A stretch of DNA of 64,000 bases. Source: Lethocerus indicus. Its lineage: Eukaryota > Arthropoda > Insecta > Hemiptera > Belostomatidae. Under the pieces are notes generated by a model. That model was not told the DNA's origin, ran no database searches, and was given only the letters and a program-made list of their open reading frames with translations. Position 1 is the first letter of the stretch. Each line of letters starts with the position of its first letter. The stretch covers positions 3,410,001 through 3,474,000 of the forward strand of contig JACDQD010000004.1 of NCBI GenBank assembly GCA_019843655.1, in the 5' to 3' direction. Position numbers and translations under genes: made by a program. This document shows, in pieces, positions 12,640-25,800 of the stretch.

Positions 12640-13374
12640 AATTAAAATTGGCTGCCTTCTTTAATTGCTGCAAAACTGGCCTGTGGGAGGATAGCCGAAA
12701 TAAAATATTTAACAGCACGATGTAGAGTTTATCGAGTCCCAATATTAATGGTTTAGCGGGAAACAGGTGTAGTGTAGTGAAGAGCGTTGCAGTAGCTGTG
12801 TAGCGGTGTTTGCTAATCTGGAAAGTTGTTGATGTCCATTCAGCTACTCGCGAAGACAAGGTAATCCTAGCTACCGACGGGAGACGTTTTATTTTTTTTT
12901 TAAACTCGTTTTAAAATATAATTTCCATCATTCGCGGTCCTCGACGGAGCGGACGATTCTGTTACTACCCGACCCCCAAACAGTATTATTCTGTATTAAC
13001 CCACTCTAACGGACCCCATGATATTATATCACTCGACAAATTTCGCTTATTTACTAGAGCCTACTACTCGCCTATCCTCGTTTTTAGTTTATTTTTAACG
13101 ATAAAATACGCGTCTCCGATAATGAAGTGAAAACTATTTAATAATATGTGGTCTGTATCCAGTTAACCAATGAAATGATATTTAGTTTTATATATTCATT
13201 CGTTTGACCTTATAATTCGTCCGAAATGTGTTTTATAATCGATATTTATAACGTTTTAATGTAATAATGGTCGCTGTATTGTTTATTTATTTGGATAATG
13301 AAATTAATAAATGTCTGTATGACCTAGGTTAGATTCAATTGAACAACACAGTTTACATTTTTTTTCTTTTTTAG
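12640..13374 (+). promoter_or_regulatory. Region upstream of NSD; promoter and 5' exon not resolved
   Basis: A splice acceptor at 13,373-13,374 (T-rich tract then AG) shows that at least one upstream non-coding exon exists. A possible donor, GACAAG followed by GTAATC, lies near 12,858. No TATA box or initiator can be assigned, so the promoter position is inferred only. Confidence 0.3.
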
Positions 13375-13459
13375 ATAATGAGATTGGACCAGGCAATAAT
13401 TTCATTTTTATAGCGTTATTTAAACCGTTTCAAGAATTGAAAAAAAGTTTGAAGGAAGA
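13375..13459 (+). other. NSD 5' UTR segment with an 11-codon upstream ORF
   Basis: Between the acceptor and the NSD start codon lies a small ORF, ATG at 13,378 to TAG at 13,413. It ends 46 nt before the main ATG at 13,460. It could modulate translation, but this is inference from position only. Confidence 0.4.
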
Positions 13460-14909
13460 ATGGAGGGTCCAAATATAAATATAGACAGGCTGTTGGTCAA
13501 CAATCAGTTGACTTCGGAATGGAAGCGGACCCCGTTGAAAACCTACAGTAAAAAGACATCCCCGAGGAGCAGTGATGGAATTAGCAGGTACGGGAGGTCT
13601 CACAAACCAAATTTGTCCGGAGATTTCCTTTCAACCGATAAAAAGGTCAGTCAGTATCTTCGCATCGATACGGACAATCAGATGCACTATTTCAAAACGA
13701 GTCCGTACATGTGCAAAAAGGAAAAGAAATCACCCAAAACGGGTACACCCAGGGGTAGGGGTCGGCCGAGGAAACATCCGATCATGCAGAGTCCAGTAAA
13801 AGTCACAACAATTATGAATGAATCACCCATCAAAACTGAACCGTCTGTGATAAATTCCCTGCTGGAGCCTCCTGAACCGTTGATAGACAAGAGGACATTT
13901 TCTGCTTCTCCAATTAAATATTCTCCAACCAAATACAATGATCTTCAAGCCCCCGTACCGACATCAACCCAGACCCTGCCTCTTCCAACTGAACTGATGG
14001 GACTGAAAGAGGAAGTTGTCTCAGATTCAGAAAGTGTGTGTGAAGATGCCGATTGGAATTGCGGCGATTTAGCCTGGGCTAACATTGGAGGATTCCCCTA
14101 CTGGCCCTGTACCCTCACAAAGGATCCGTTTGAAAATATATACAAGAAAAATAAAAGTAAGTCGTACAATTATATTATTTAATTATACGTATATTATAAA
14201 GCTCACTAATGAATCTCACTCATAATAAGCATTCACAAATAACAGTATTCATTTCCTCTCATTTCAACAGTGCTAGTGCTGCCCTCAGATTTGGTTTTCT
14301 CCAATTATTGTGACATAAGGTCTCAGTTAATATTTCTCCAATATTTCTCCAATTTATTTCATAAATGTTTTTAAAATGCCGTATATAATGTTCTTTAAAA
14401 ATAATCGACAATATTATTAAAATAATTAATAAACAGTAATCATCTTTGAACTTAATTGAGTACATTGATATATTTTAAAAATTAATTTTTTTTAGTCAAG
14501 AGCATGAGTTTTATTCCTGATTGGTTAGTACCCTTATATAGCTTTCCAATATTATTTACATAACAGTAAAAGAAAGAAAAAGAGCCAACTGAAAAACATC
14601 ACATTTTATGAATCATCATAACATTAATATTATTTGCAGATTTTTAATAGATGAAGACTCTTAATATCTTAATTATCATAAGGCATATTCCATATAAACA
14701 ATTCAACAATACAAGTGCCATATAAAAATTAATAGTATACAAAATATTTTATTTCAGTTGTGGGTAAAGGAAGACAGAATCGTTTGTTCCTGCATGTGAG
14801 ATTTTTTGGAGACAAAGGACGCCGCAGTTGGGTTGTTTCAACTCATATAATGCCCTTCCAAGGATTGGATTCCTTTCAAAATTTGGTTGATGAAACTTGC
14901 ACCCCTGAA
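13460..14909 (+). CDS. NSD: NSD exons 1-2: AT-hook, acidic stretch and first PWWP domain
   Basis: Exon 1 encodes a basic, proline- and serine-rich N-terminus with an AT-hook-like [10 protein letters not shown] (about residue 100). The PWWP domain then starts at [16 protein letters not shown]. Exon 2 completes it with [17 protein letters not shown]. In NSD proteins this domain binds H3K36-methylated nucleosomes. The conserved P-W-W-P position reads PYWP here, a normal variation. The exon 1 donor is AAAA then GTAAGT. Confidence 0.9.
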
Positions 14910-17900
14910 GTAAGTGAAAATTAACTCAATTAATTGCAAACCATAAATTCAGTTACGGTTTATTGAACAGTATAAAAACAGGCACATAACTTTTGTGAAA
15001 TAAATTTTAAAACAACCTGTCTAAAGTGGGAATTTAATTATTGTAGCTTTGGAGAGCTTAAGAACCCATGCTAATTGTCTTTATAATAGGCATTTTACAA
15101 TTTGTATTTCTAAGGTTATTTACTCTGTTCCTTTAAATTTACAGAAGTTTTTAATTTTGTAGTACCATTTTATAACTAAATTCTATCTGTATAAACTTAT
15201 ATTTAATAATAACAGCATTTTGCATTTGGGCTTTAAAAGTATTTTGAAAACCCTGTAAAAGTGAGTGAATTTTAACATATTTGTTATTTTCAAGCATGTA
15301 TATTCCAATAGATGTATCCAAACAAAAAGCAAATCATAGACAATATTGTTTCTTAATAAATTGAAAGTTATAAAATTTCTTTTAAATGTGGGATTTTGAA
15401 AATTGAACTCAATGAGAATTTTGAAGTGATTTGATATTAATAATTATATTTAAACATTGCATGTGCATATTGTTCTGTTTATAGGTGAAAAAGAGAGATC
15501 CAAGAATGTACAAAGCATTCTATGTGGGATCATCAATCAGAAAAGCTTGGCAGGCAGCTGTTAGTGAAGCTGAAAGTCTCATTGAATCACCAAGGTGAAT
15601 TTCAAATAAATTTTTTTACAGTACTGGTTATACATGTTTTCGTTGTCTTGAACAAAATAATACAAATACAACTTAATGCAAAACACATTTTTTAGCTTAT
15701 AATTTACTCATAGTTAAATAACTATTTGGGAAAAATATACAACAGTTATCAAAATGTTCTGACTATTGTATTGGAAGATAAAATGCATTTAGTCATTTCT
15801 GTGCTAGTGAGGCATTTAAATTGAGTGAGTCCCTTCATCAATTTTATTAACATATAGTCTTCAATGGGATAACCCGAAGGAACAAATTCATATATAAATG
15901 TAAAACCTTTATTTCTCAAAGTAAGTGAATTCTTTCTCTAATAATTTATTTTTTTGAGGAAATTCGCTAAAATGTCTAATATACGATGTAACAAATTTCT
16001 TTAGGCAATAAATAATATCAATTGCTACTTTTAACATGGTTAATTTAAAATTTAAAGTAACTCGATCATTGTACTTAGAACTGAATTTACAATTAAACCT
16101 AAAACATTTTATGTGGTTCCATTAGAGCAATTTTAAACTACCACTAAGCTTTGCGAAAAAATAAATTTTGGGTTGTCCTAAAATACATTTCAACTGCTTT
16201 AAAACTTTGCACCAGTCTTCAATTAATTCTAATTCAATCACATATGTCCAATGTTTACAGGTCGGAGAGGATAATATATTTTCATAACCTCTACCCACCC
16301 GAGTTGATACCACCGCCTCTCCCCGAAGGCGAAGTCGTCGTGAAGAAGCGACCCGGAAGGAAGAGGAAATATCCGTTGCCAACTCAAAGCCCCAGTTCAG
16401 ACGGAATGCCAGAAGCGAAGAGGATCTGCCCACCGCCTCCATTGCCGGTCGATCAGAATTTGTCTTCACTCGTCACTGATTCTCCCACCATCACCCATGA
16501 TGACCCTACCACCACCAATACAGATGTCAGTACTTGTTAAACACACATCTGTTATAAGTAGAATAACAGTTAGTTGCTGTTCGCAGTACTTCCAAGTAGA
16601 ATTAAGTATTTTTTCCATATTAGTCATTTATTTACATATCTTTTTTTTTATTTTTGGTTAGGGATCTTGTCCTATGTTTTTGTTTTGAGAAATCTTAAAA
16701 GTGAATTAATTCACTCTAGAATATTGCATTCAGTAATCATACTTGTGAATATTATTAGGCAGCATAAATCTGGGCTCTTGTGTTTGATTTACTTTATTGG
16801 AGGGAGTGATTCAAAATTGAGGCTGACGGCTCTACTTTGTTTTAATGCATCGGGAACCCTCAAAATTCCAGCAAAAGACAGATTGGGAAAAAACTTATTG
16901 AGTGAATCTCATTATAATGAAACAATTTTTTTTGGTCCTTTGAAGTTCTTAGTAACAGAATTTGACCTGTATATTTATATATACATAAATCAAAATTTCT
17001 CATTGTTTCAAATTACACTATTTGGCCCACAGGATTTAAGTAGGGGATCCTTTTTTGACTGGTTTTCAAATGACAGTGTTAAATTTATAGTTTTATCTTT
17101 ATCATTCATGTTTTAGGAAACTGTACCGTATTTAAATTGAATAATTGGTAATTTTCTGTATGGTACATCATTATTAGTTCTATGGTCTTCCAAACTATTT
17201 TTCCTACATATGTAGGTTTTTCCTATTTTTATGCTTTTATTTTGCTTCGACTTTTATGCCTATTTAACTCAAACTTATTCATTTGTTTAAGCGCTTACGA
17301 ACACAGGATTAATATTTGAGAGATGATGCAAAGTCCATTCACCAAGGAAGGATTTTCTTCAGTCCACTGCTCCACGCTCATATATTATATTTTCACTATT
17401 GGTTTTCATTTAAATTAATGTTCTATCTTTTGTGGTAACGCAACTTTTCATATGATATTCATATTAGAAGATTGATCTCATTTACTTCATTAATTGACAC
17501 TATGGAACACATGCTTATAGAATGATTTATTAACCATTCATTAGATTCATTTTTTCAAACTTTTTACCTGTCATACTACATGATTGGACAAATGAAGGGA
17601 AAATATGCGATATTAATGAATGTCTATATTTTTTATTAATTTACATCATACATGAAAAGTAATTACCTACATGAAAACAAATTTTCCTTTTAGTATTTTT
17701 TATTATATGTAGTCTGACGGGTCAAAGGTCTAGAACTATACATTTTTTTTTAATTCTTTGATTTGAAAATTCTGGTCCTAATTAATACATATCTCGCGTA
17801 TTATATGAATATACATTAATAATTTTTACATTAAAGGATAAACAATATCCGTACGCAAATAGCTTTATTTTAAATAAATGTATAAACATTTCATCCTTAA

Positions 17901-19827
17901 AATAGAGGCAGAAAATAATGGGTTAAACATTACCAGTGTATGTTACCCGAGCATTATTTTGTCGGGTGTTTTAAAGATCGGTTTGTCTGTTTGTTAGACG
18001 ACGGATGATTTGAAAGAGGAGTCGGACAACAATAACGGGTCCAAATTTGACGAGCCCACAGGACCCGGGCGGAGAAAAAAGAGCAAATCTGAAGAGTTCG
18101 ACTTCACTCCGTTGAAGCGAAAATATATCAAGCGTTCGTTGAACGACGGGCGACTGAAGAGCAACAGGTCGAAGTCGTCGTCAGAGACTACGACCAATAG
18201 CGACGACGCTTCACTCGGCGGAGATGATAATAACCTGACGGGTGAAGGTTCCTCGCAGCAGCCGGGCAAGCACAGGACTAGTCAGAGGCGGGCCAAGCAC
18301 ACGTCCGGTTTCGAAGCGTACGTCGACAAACATTTCGATCAGATATGCGACGAAAATCCTCACCTCACGGCATTGGACGTCGAGAAATATCTAGAAAAAA
18401 TGTGGAACGAAATGGCCGAACATCAGAAAGCACGGTAAGATAATAAAAGCATCAGTAAATGCGTGGAATTCCGGAGGACAGTCTTTACAGAATGGCAATG
18501 ATTTATTCGTCTAATAAAATTGTGGCACAAGGAAATTATTTAGTTACTTGGGAAATATAAATGCCACTTTTTGCATTAGTATTTAATTGATCTCAATTTA
18601 GACTATTTTCCTTTGTCCCATTCGTCCATTTAGTCTCGGGCTAGACTAGCTTCTTAACATTGGGGACAAAATAATCAACTAACCTGCCAAATATCTCTAT
18701 TTATTGAATGGCAGAAGAGGATAAATTGAAAAGATATTGATCAGTAAATGTACTAGCGAAAAACTTATTTATCAGTAATGTTGTTAGGAAGAAAATGTGT
18801 GTTAATATTAGCTGTACAACCTTGCTTCCACAGTTTTTTTCCCGACATTTGAGGCTTTTTCGAAAAAACTATTTTTACATATAAGATTAAAAATATTGTC
18901 CATTGCTAGCCACTACTTTCTCCCATCTTTTTGGCAGCATTTGATTAAATTTACTCTTAAATTTAAATTCTTGGAATTATTTTTCTCACACATACTTATA
19001 TTCTCACAATATAGAATGTGAACTGCCCATAATACAAAAATGCTATTCTATTCAGTAAATAGCTAAATATTTAGTTTTGTTTTAATCCAGATGAGGATAA
19101 ACAGAAAAAATTGAACTATTTACAAATCTTAAAGCCAATATAAGAAAATGTCTGTTCTTAGGTATCGAACTAGGGCAGCTGATGATTCCGAAAGTGGGAG
19201 TGATGTAAAGGAAGTAGGCTCAGAGGAGACGTCGAGAAGCCAGTCACCACAACCCCTCACACCTGCGACAAGCAAAACTCCCAACAAGCGTGGTGAGCAC
19301 AATAAGACATTCTCTGAGTATTATTATTATTATTATTTTGTGAGCTATTAACTAGTTAGGAAATTTATGTATCAGATAAGAATTGACTTAAATTTCTTTT
19401 AGTATTCCCAAACAGATAATAGGTCTGGGTTTTCAGAAATTTCATATTATAGTATATTTTAGAAACTATTCCTTAAACGTATAACCTCAACTACGTTATT
19501 TTTTTTTTGTGTAGGTGTTCATTAGTGAAAAATGTTTCAGTTTTCCGTACTTATTTATTAGGTAAAAGGGGAGTGACCATTTTGTTCAAGATTGAGTTTT
19601 GAAAAGTTGAACTCGCGAGGATAATTGTCATCTTGAGATTTACTTAGGTTTAACTTACAGAATTGAGCGAACTAATAATTAATGTGCAGTTAGAAAGGTA
19701 AAACTGTTTTACATCAGTTGAGGAAAATTTAATGTTTGTTGTCAAGCTGTCAATTTGAAATGTTTTTCTAAGAATCAATACGTCAATTGATTTAAATAAG
19801 TTATTCAATTTTATGTATGCATGTGTA

Positions 19828-19877
<50 letters not shown>

Positions 19878-22800
19878 AATACATTAAAACTACTCAAGTA
19901 AAATTCAAATTACCAGTGGAAACTAGTAATAATGCTAGTAATACTGGTTCCTAAATGCACTACAATATTAATGAGTGATTACTTTAGCTTTAATCAGATT
20001 AACTTTGTGGAACAGCTACTATCATAACTAAGAAAGAACACCAATTCACTAATTTGAAAGCCAGATTTGTTATTAATAGAATTATGGTATTGAAAAAAAT
20101 TCTTTTCACATAAAATCTTATTATTTAAATGTTATCAAATAAAAAATTTAAATTTAATTTTCTTAACTTGTCTTTTTCCATTTCCCAGGCATTTTATTGT
20201 TTGCTGGCGTGAAAGCGGACAAAGTTTGTCAAGTGTGTACAAAGGTTGGGGACATACTAAAGTGCAAAGGACCCTGTGGGGCACACTTCCATGTTGAATG
20301 CGCCATGAAAGACAGGACAGAGTCAGCAGCGGATGACAAAGAAAAGCCAGTGGAGAAGAGAAAGAGGGGACGGCCAAAGAGCAAGGGGCGCCCGCCCAAG
20401 GTCAAGAAGGAGGAGGAGCAAGAAGGAGATGTCGAAGATAGCAAAACCGAAAACAACAAAATAATACCCAAAGACGAACCTTCATCTCCTCGAGAAGAGG
20501 CCAACCAAAATCAGTCCGGCAATGAAGAAGATGACGCCGAAGAAACCTCCATTGAGGAACCGGTGGAAAATGTTTTAGAATCTGATGGACAGCAAGAACC
20601 CTCTGAAGACAGTTGTCTCGAAACCGTCGAACCATCTTCGGCGCAAGAAATGGAATATATGGAAGATAACGAAGAAACTATTACGGAATTGGATGAGACA
20701 ACTGGAATTATGGAAGTAGAGGGAGAGGACAAGGAGGAAGAAAAGGAAAAGGAGGAAGAAAAGGAAAAGGAGGAAGAAAAGGAAAAGGAGGAAGAAAAGG
20801 AAAAGGAGGAAGAAGGAGTGGAGGAAAAAGAAAAAGAACAGAAAGGAAGGGGAACGGATAGAAGTGGAGGGAAAGGAAGAGGAGCTGAAAGAAGTGGAGG
20901 GAAAGGAAGAGGAGCTGAAAGAAGTGGAGGGAAAGGAAGAGGAGCAGAAGGAAGAGGAGCATAAAGAAGTGGAGGGAAATGAAGAGGAGCAGATAGAAGT
21001 GGAGGAAAAGGAAGAAGAAGAGAAAGAAGCGGAGGAAAAAGAAGAGGGTGAAGACCAAGAGAAAGAACTCAATGAAGCGGAAGAAGTAGTAGTTTCTTTA
21101 TGCAATGATATCCAAGCTGAACTTGAAGCTCAAGAAAATGGTGCAGAAACAATCAGCCTATTAGAAATTGACGATGCCGCCATAGAGGATAAAACGCTTA
21201 ATTGCGACGAAGTGTCCAATGATATTGCGGACAAGATAATAAAATCGTTGCACGAAATCACGCAAGTTATCAAGAATGCCGAAGGACAGGAAAATATTGT
21301 CGAAGAGGTGAATTCGTTCGGAAGTGCCGCCGCCGCTGCCGCTCAGATTAACAATATTCAAAAGTTGGAGTGCGACGGAGACGATCCCGTCTTGATGTTG
21401 GACATATCGGACGATAGCACGCCCGAAATTCAACGTTTAGGCAGCCCGATGGTGGTAGAAGAAAGTGTGGCCACCGCCACCTCCGCCGCCGCCGCCTCCG
21501 CAGACAGAGATCCGGTAGAATTGACCGGCGATGAACTGGCGGCAGCGACCTCAGACACCTCAGACCCCAAGACCAACGACGGAAACGTAGCGGGGCGAGG
21601 AGAAGAGAGCGCTAAGGGCGAACCAGAACCGGGGGCCCAGGCGACCAGAGCTCTGAGGACGGCCAGAACATACAGCAAGGCGAACAGTGCCGCTGAGCGA
21701 AAGAACAAGACTGCCGAAGCGAAAGATGAGACCAGTAAATTGGGATCGACTAAAATAACCAGGAAGACGAGCAGCGACGATTCGGAAAAAGAATACAAAA
21801 CCAAGCCGGAAGGGAAAAATAACAAAAAAGTCAAAGAAGAAAATGAATCTGCAAGGAGTAGTGACACAGAGACTGAAACAAAAGGTAATTTATTTTTGAA
21901 CTTAGAACTTAGCATTTCATTACACTTAGCTTAGCATTTCCTCCCCCGGTTCCCAGTTAATAATAAAGTGTTTATTATTAATTCATTAAAACACCTTTGA
22001 GGAAAAAATCTTAATTGTAACCTCCGAGGTCCATTAAGCGGTATATTTATTACTAAATGAATTACTATTATAACAGCTGGGAAATATAAATGCCACCCCT
22101 TTCTTTAATAACATTTATAAATTGGAATTTTGTATTTCACTAAAAATGCCGTATCTCATGACACTTGTAAGAAAATCTTCCATTGCCAAGATATATCTGC
22201 TATTAGTAGCAACGTAAAAATAATATTTGTTAAATTTCAGAAAACACTTTACATTATTTAATATTTTTTTCAAAATTGACCGTAACTTATTTAAATTTGA
22301 ATAACTCTATTACACTTTTATCATATGACCCATTTATAGGCAAAAACAAGGGCTGGATGTGCAAGTTGTGCAGTGAAGGCAAAGATGGACCTTGCTTCGT
22401 CTGCGGAAAATTTGGTGAAGAAAGAATACGATGTTGTACAGGTTTGTTAATTTCAAATATAATTTTCTTTTGCAAGTATTGCAACACTTAAGCTGACCAA
22501 TTCACATTTCACATACAATTTCAATTTACATTCACTTGTTTGCCCCCAGGTTAAATTGGTTTTGTCTTCTGGAGCAATTCATTTTTAATAATAGAGTGAG
22601 ATCGTGCACAACCAGTAAGAATGAAAATATTTTCTGTCATGAAAATGTTTTTCAGGTTATTGCGGGAAGGTCTATCACTTGGAGTGTGCACGGCGTTGGC
22701 CTCAGAGCCAGGTCTCCCAGGGTGCCAAGGGCAGGGTGATGCTCAACTGCCCTCAGCACGCGTGTCACACCTGCATCTCGGACAACCCTTCTGCAATACA

Positions 22801-25800
22801 TGCCAGGTTCACCAATGACAAACTAGTCAGGTGTATCAAGTGTCCTTCTTCATACCACTATGGTAAGATCGCAATATTTATATCTACCTTTACACAGCCA
22901 ATTCTGTAATGACATTTTGTCATTGGCAAGTTGATTACTCTCTTCCCATAAATTTCAACTTCCATTGCTGCATATTTCTCCACAGAAAATTTGTAGATAT
23001 AGACTAAGCTATGATTCAAGCATCTGCATTAAAGTTGTAACCTGTGAACTCTTCAAATTTGCAAACAATAATCATATAATTCATAATATCTAAGCGCATA
23101 ACAGGTCTCGAGACACCTATTGCACTATATAAATATAGCTAATCATCATCATTATTTCTATCCTCATTTTCTTTTTTCACTAAAGCACAAAAGATGACAA
23201 ATCAAATTTTAAGGAAAGATACACTCATGATTTTTCTTATAGGTAAAATAGTCAGTAAATAAAAAAAATAAATGGAGCAATAATTTAAACTGTACTGAAA
23301 TTGTGATATTTCAAACTTATGCATATATATTTTTATTTTAAGTGTCGGTATAAGTGAAAGGTAATTGATTTTTTAAATATTCATTGCGCATAAAATTCCT
23401 AATGCTATTCCCTTGAACACTTCATCTGATGGAGGAAAAATTATGACAGTTCGAATTTTTAAGAAGATTATGACTAGAATTCAAGGCTGTGTAAAACATT
23501 TCATTTTCATATATGTTTCTACATTAAAAACATTTTGATCTATAGAAACAGTTATGAAATAAAATTAAGGCATTTAAAAAAAAATGTTCTGCATATTAAT
23601 AATTTATATCTGTTAATGACTATAGGTGTGCACTTCAGATAAATAAGTGAGGTTATTTATGTTACAGGCAATTATTGTATTCCCGCGGGGACTGAAATCC
23701 TGAGCAGTACACAGATTGTGTGCCCTAAGCATTATGTCCCCCAGAGAAAAGGTATACACCACGTGAATGCAGCCTGGTGTTTCATCTGTGCCATGGGTCA
23801 GTACAAATAGAAACCATTGAACATTATTTGGCATTTTTATTAAATATTTATTTCATCATTCATTATTTCATTCATTTCACAATTTCATCATTCATTATAT
23901 TTTGTAAACAATGCATTTCCACAAGTTATATTTTAATCCTCAGATACCCGACATAGATGTAATATAAATTTGATTTCAATCATTACAGTGAGATAACCTA
24001 TTTATGTATTTTACATTAATTTAAATATCCTTCATTTTCATTCATATATAATTTCCCATCACTAAAGGTCACATATGTGACATCTGTTCACTAACCTTAA
24101 TCTTATTATTTGATCTCAAGCAGGTGGTTCCTTGATATGTTGTGACTGGTGTCCAACTAGCTTTCACTCGGACTGCTTGAAAATCTCACCTCCCGAAGGT
24201 GGCTACATTTGCGAGGATTGTGAAACTGGTCGCTACCCGCTCTACGGAGAAATTGTCTGGGTCAAATTGGGAGCTTACAGGTTGGAGATTCTATTTCGGT
24301 TTTTTTTTTGCCATTGTCTTTTATCGCATCACTCACTATCTAAAAAGCTGAAGGCCTGTCTATAATCTGGGCCCAGAAATTATACAGGCTTTATAAGGAA
24401 TAATAACCTCAGGGGACTAAAAACCAACAATGAAGAGTATAGGAATTAATGCTCTTTAGTCCCTGTTTGTTAACATTATAATATGAAAGTATGTATTTTC
24501 TTAAGTATTGTTTATCTATTTTTAAGGTGGTGGCCTGCCCAGATCCTGTTCCCTCAAGAAGTTCCTGACAATATAAGACTGTTACCTCACTCCAGCGGAG
24601 AATTCGCTGTTAAGTTTTTTGGTTCCCACGATTATTATTGGGTCAATCGCGGAAGAGTGTTCCTGTATCACGAAGGGGTAAGTCATTTTTGTATTAAAAA
24701 ATGTCAACAACAAAAAAATTAAGGGTCTATCCACGAAAGTTGGTGCAAAACCTGATGAGGGTGAGGTGGTTGGTTATTTATATTCTTCTGTAGTAACTAA
24801 GAGATTTGGTTTGTTCACAAATTCTTCTACATTTAGGAGGTAAAGGTCAGTTTTATGAGATGGGGAATAGTGAGATTGCTTTCTTGAATTATGTGTTCTG
24901 TTCAGATGGAGTAAGCACCAACAATCATTTTTATTGCAGTATTATTACTTATATATTCAATAATTTATTTGGTTAAAATATGTGCTATAGATTTTTGCTT
25001 CAATCACATTAAAATTTATTGTATTTATTGATACTTGAATCTACTGTTAGGATCCATAGTCAGTTGTGATTTGCTGTTAATTGTTTACAATTTGGTATTT
25101 ATTGTTACTTCAGTATTTAGTTCTTATTATATTATTTATATTAATCTTCATTTATTAAGAATATTCGTTGAAAGTTACATTTTGCACTTAATTCAAAATT
25201 TGTTTATACTTCATGCAAGAGAAATATTTGTTGACTAAACATTATTTATCACATTTATTTCCATTATTGTATTCTACGTTTATTTTTGTTGTTTCAGGAT
25301 GGTGGGAAAGTAAACAATAATAAGTCAAGAGTTGATGAAGTGTTCTTACGAGGAATAGCCGAAGCTTCCGAACAATTTGCAAAGTATATGGCCGAAAGGG
25401 CCACCAGGGAGGCAGTTTACAAGCCTTCCATGGTATATTCAATAGATTCTGAAGAATTTTGAGATTTATACATTATATATGTATAAATCTGTTAGATTTG
25501 TACATATATAACTATATCTATTTACATTATCTTTTATAAGTAACACCAAAACAAATGTCACAATAATCCGGTTTAAGTCAATATCATAATGTCTCTGAAT
25601 TATATTCAGAAAATCTTTATCCCAAGACCTGTTTGTCTTTGAGGATTTCCATTCTTAAAAAAATATCAGTATATTACAGGAAATGTGCATTATAATTAGG
25701 TCTCATCTCACTTTAGTTTAAAAGATTTATTACTGTTCCCATTTCAAAAATGTCCTGAATAGCTCAGTATATAAGTAGTTTCATTAAATTGTTTTTGTTT

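Noticed and set aside
20575..21105. Serine- and phenylalanine-rich frames on the minus strand opposite NSD exon 7
   Set aside because: They arise from complementing GAA/GAG-rich codons. NSD on the + strand has the splice sites and domain context.
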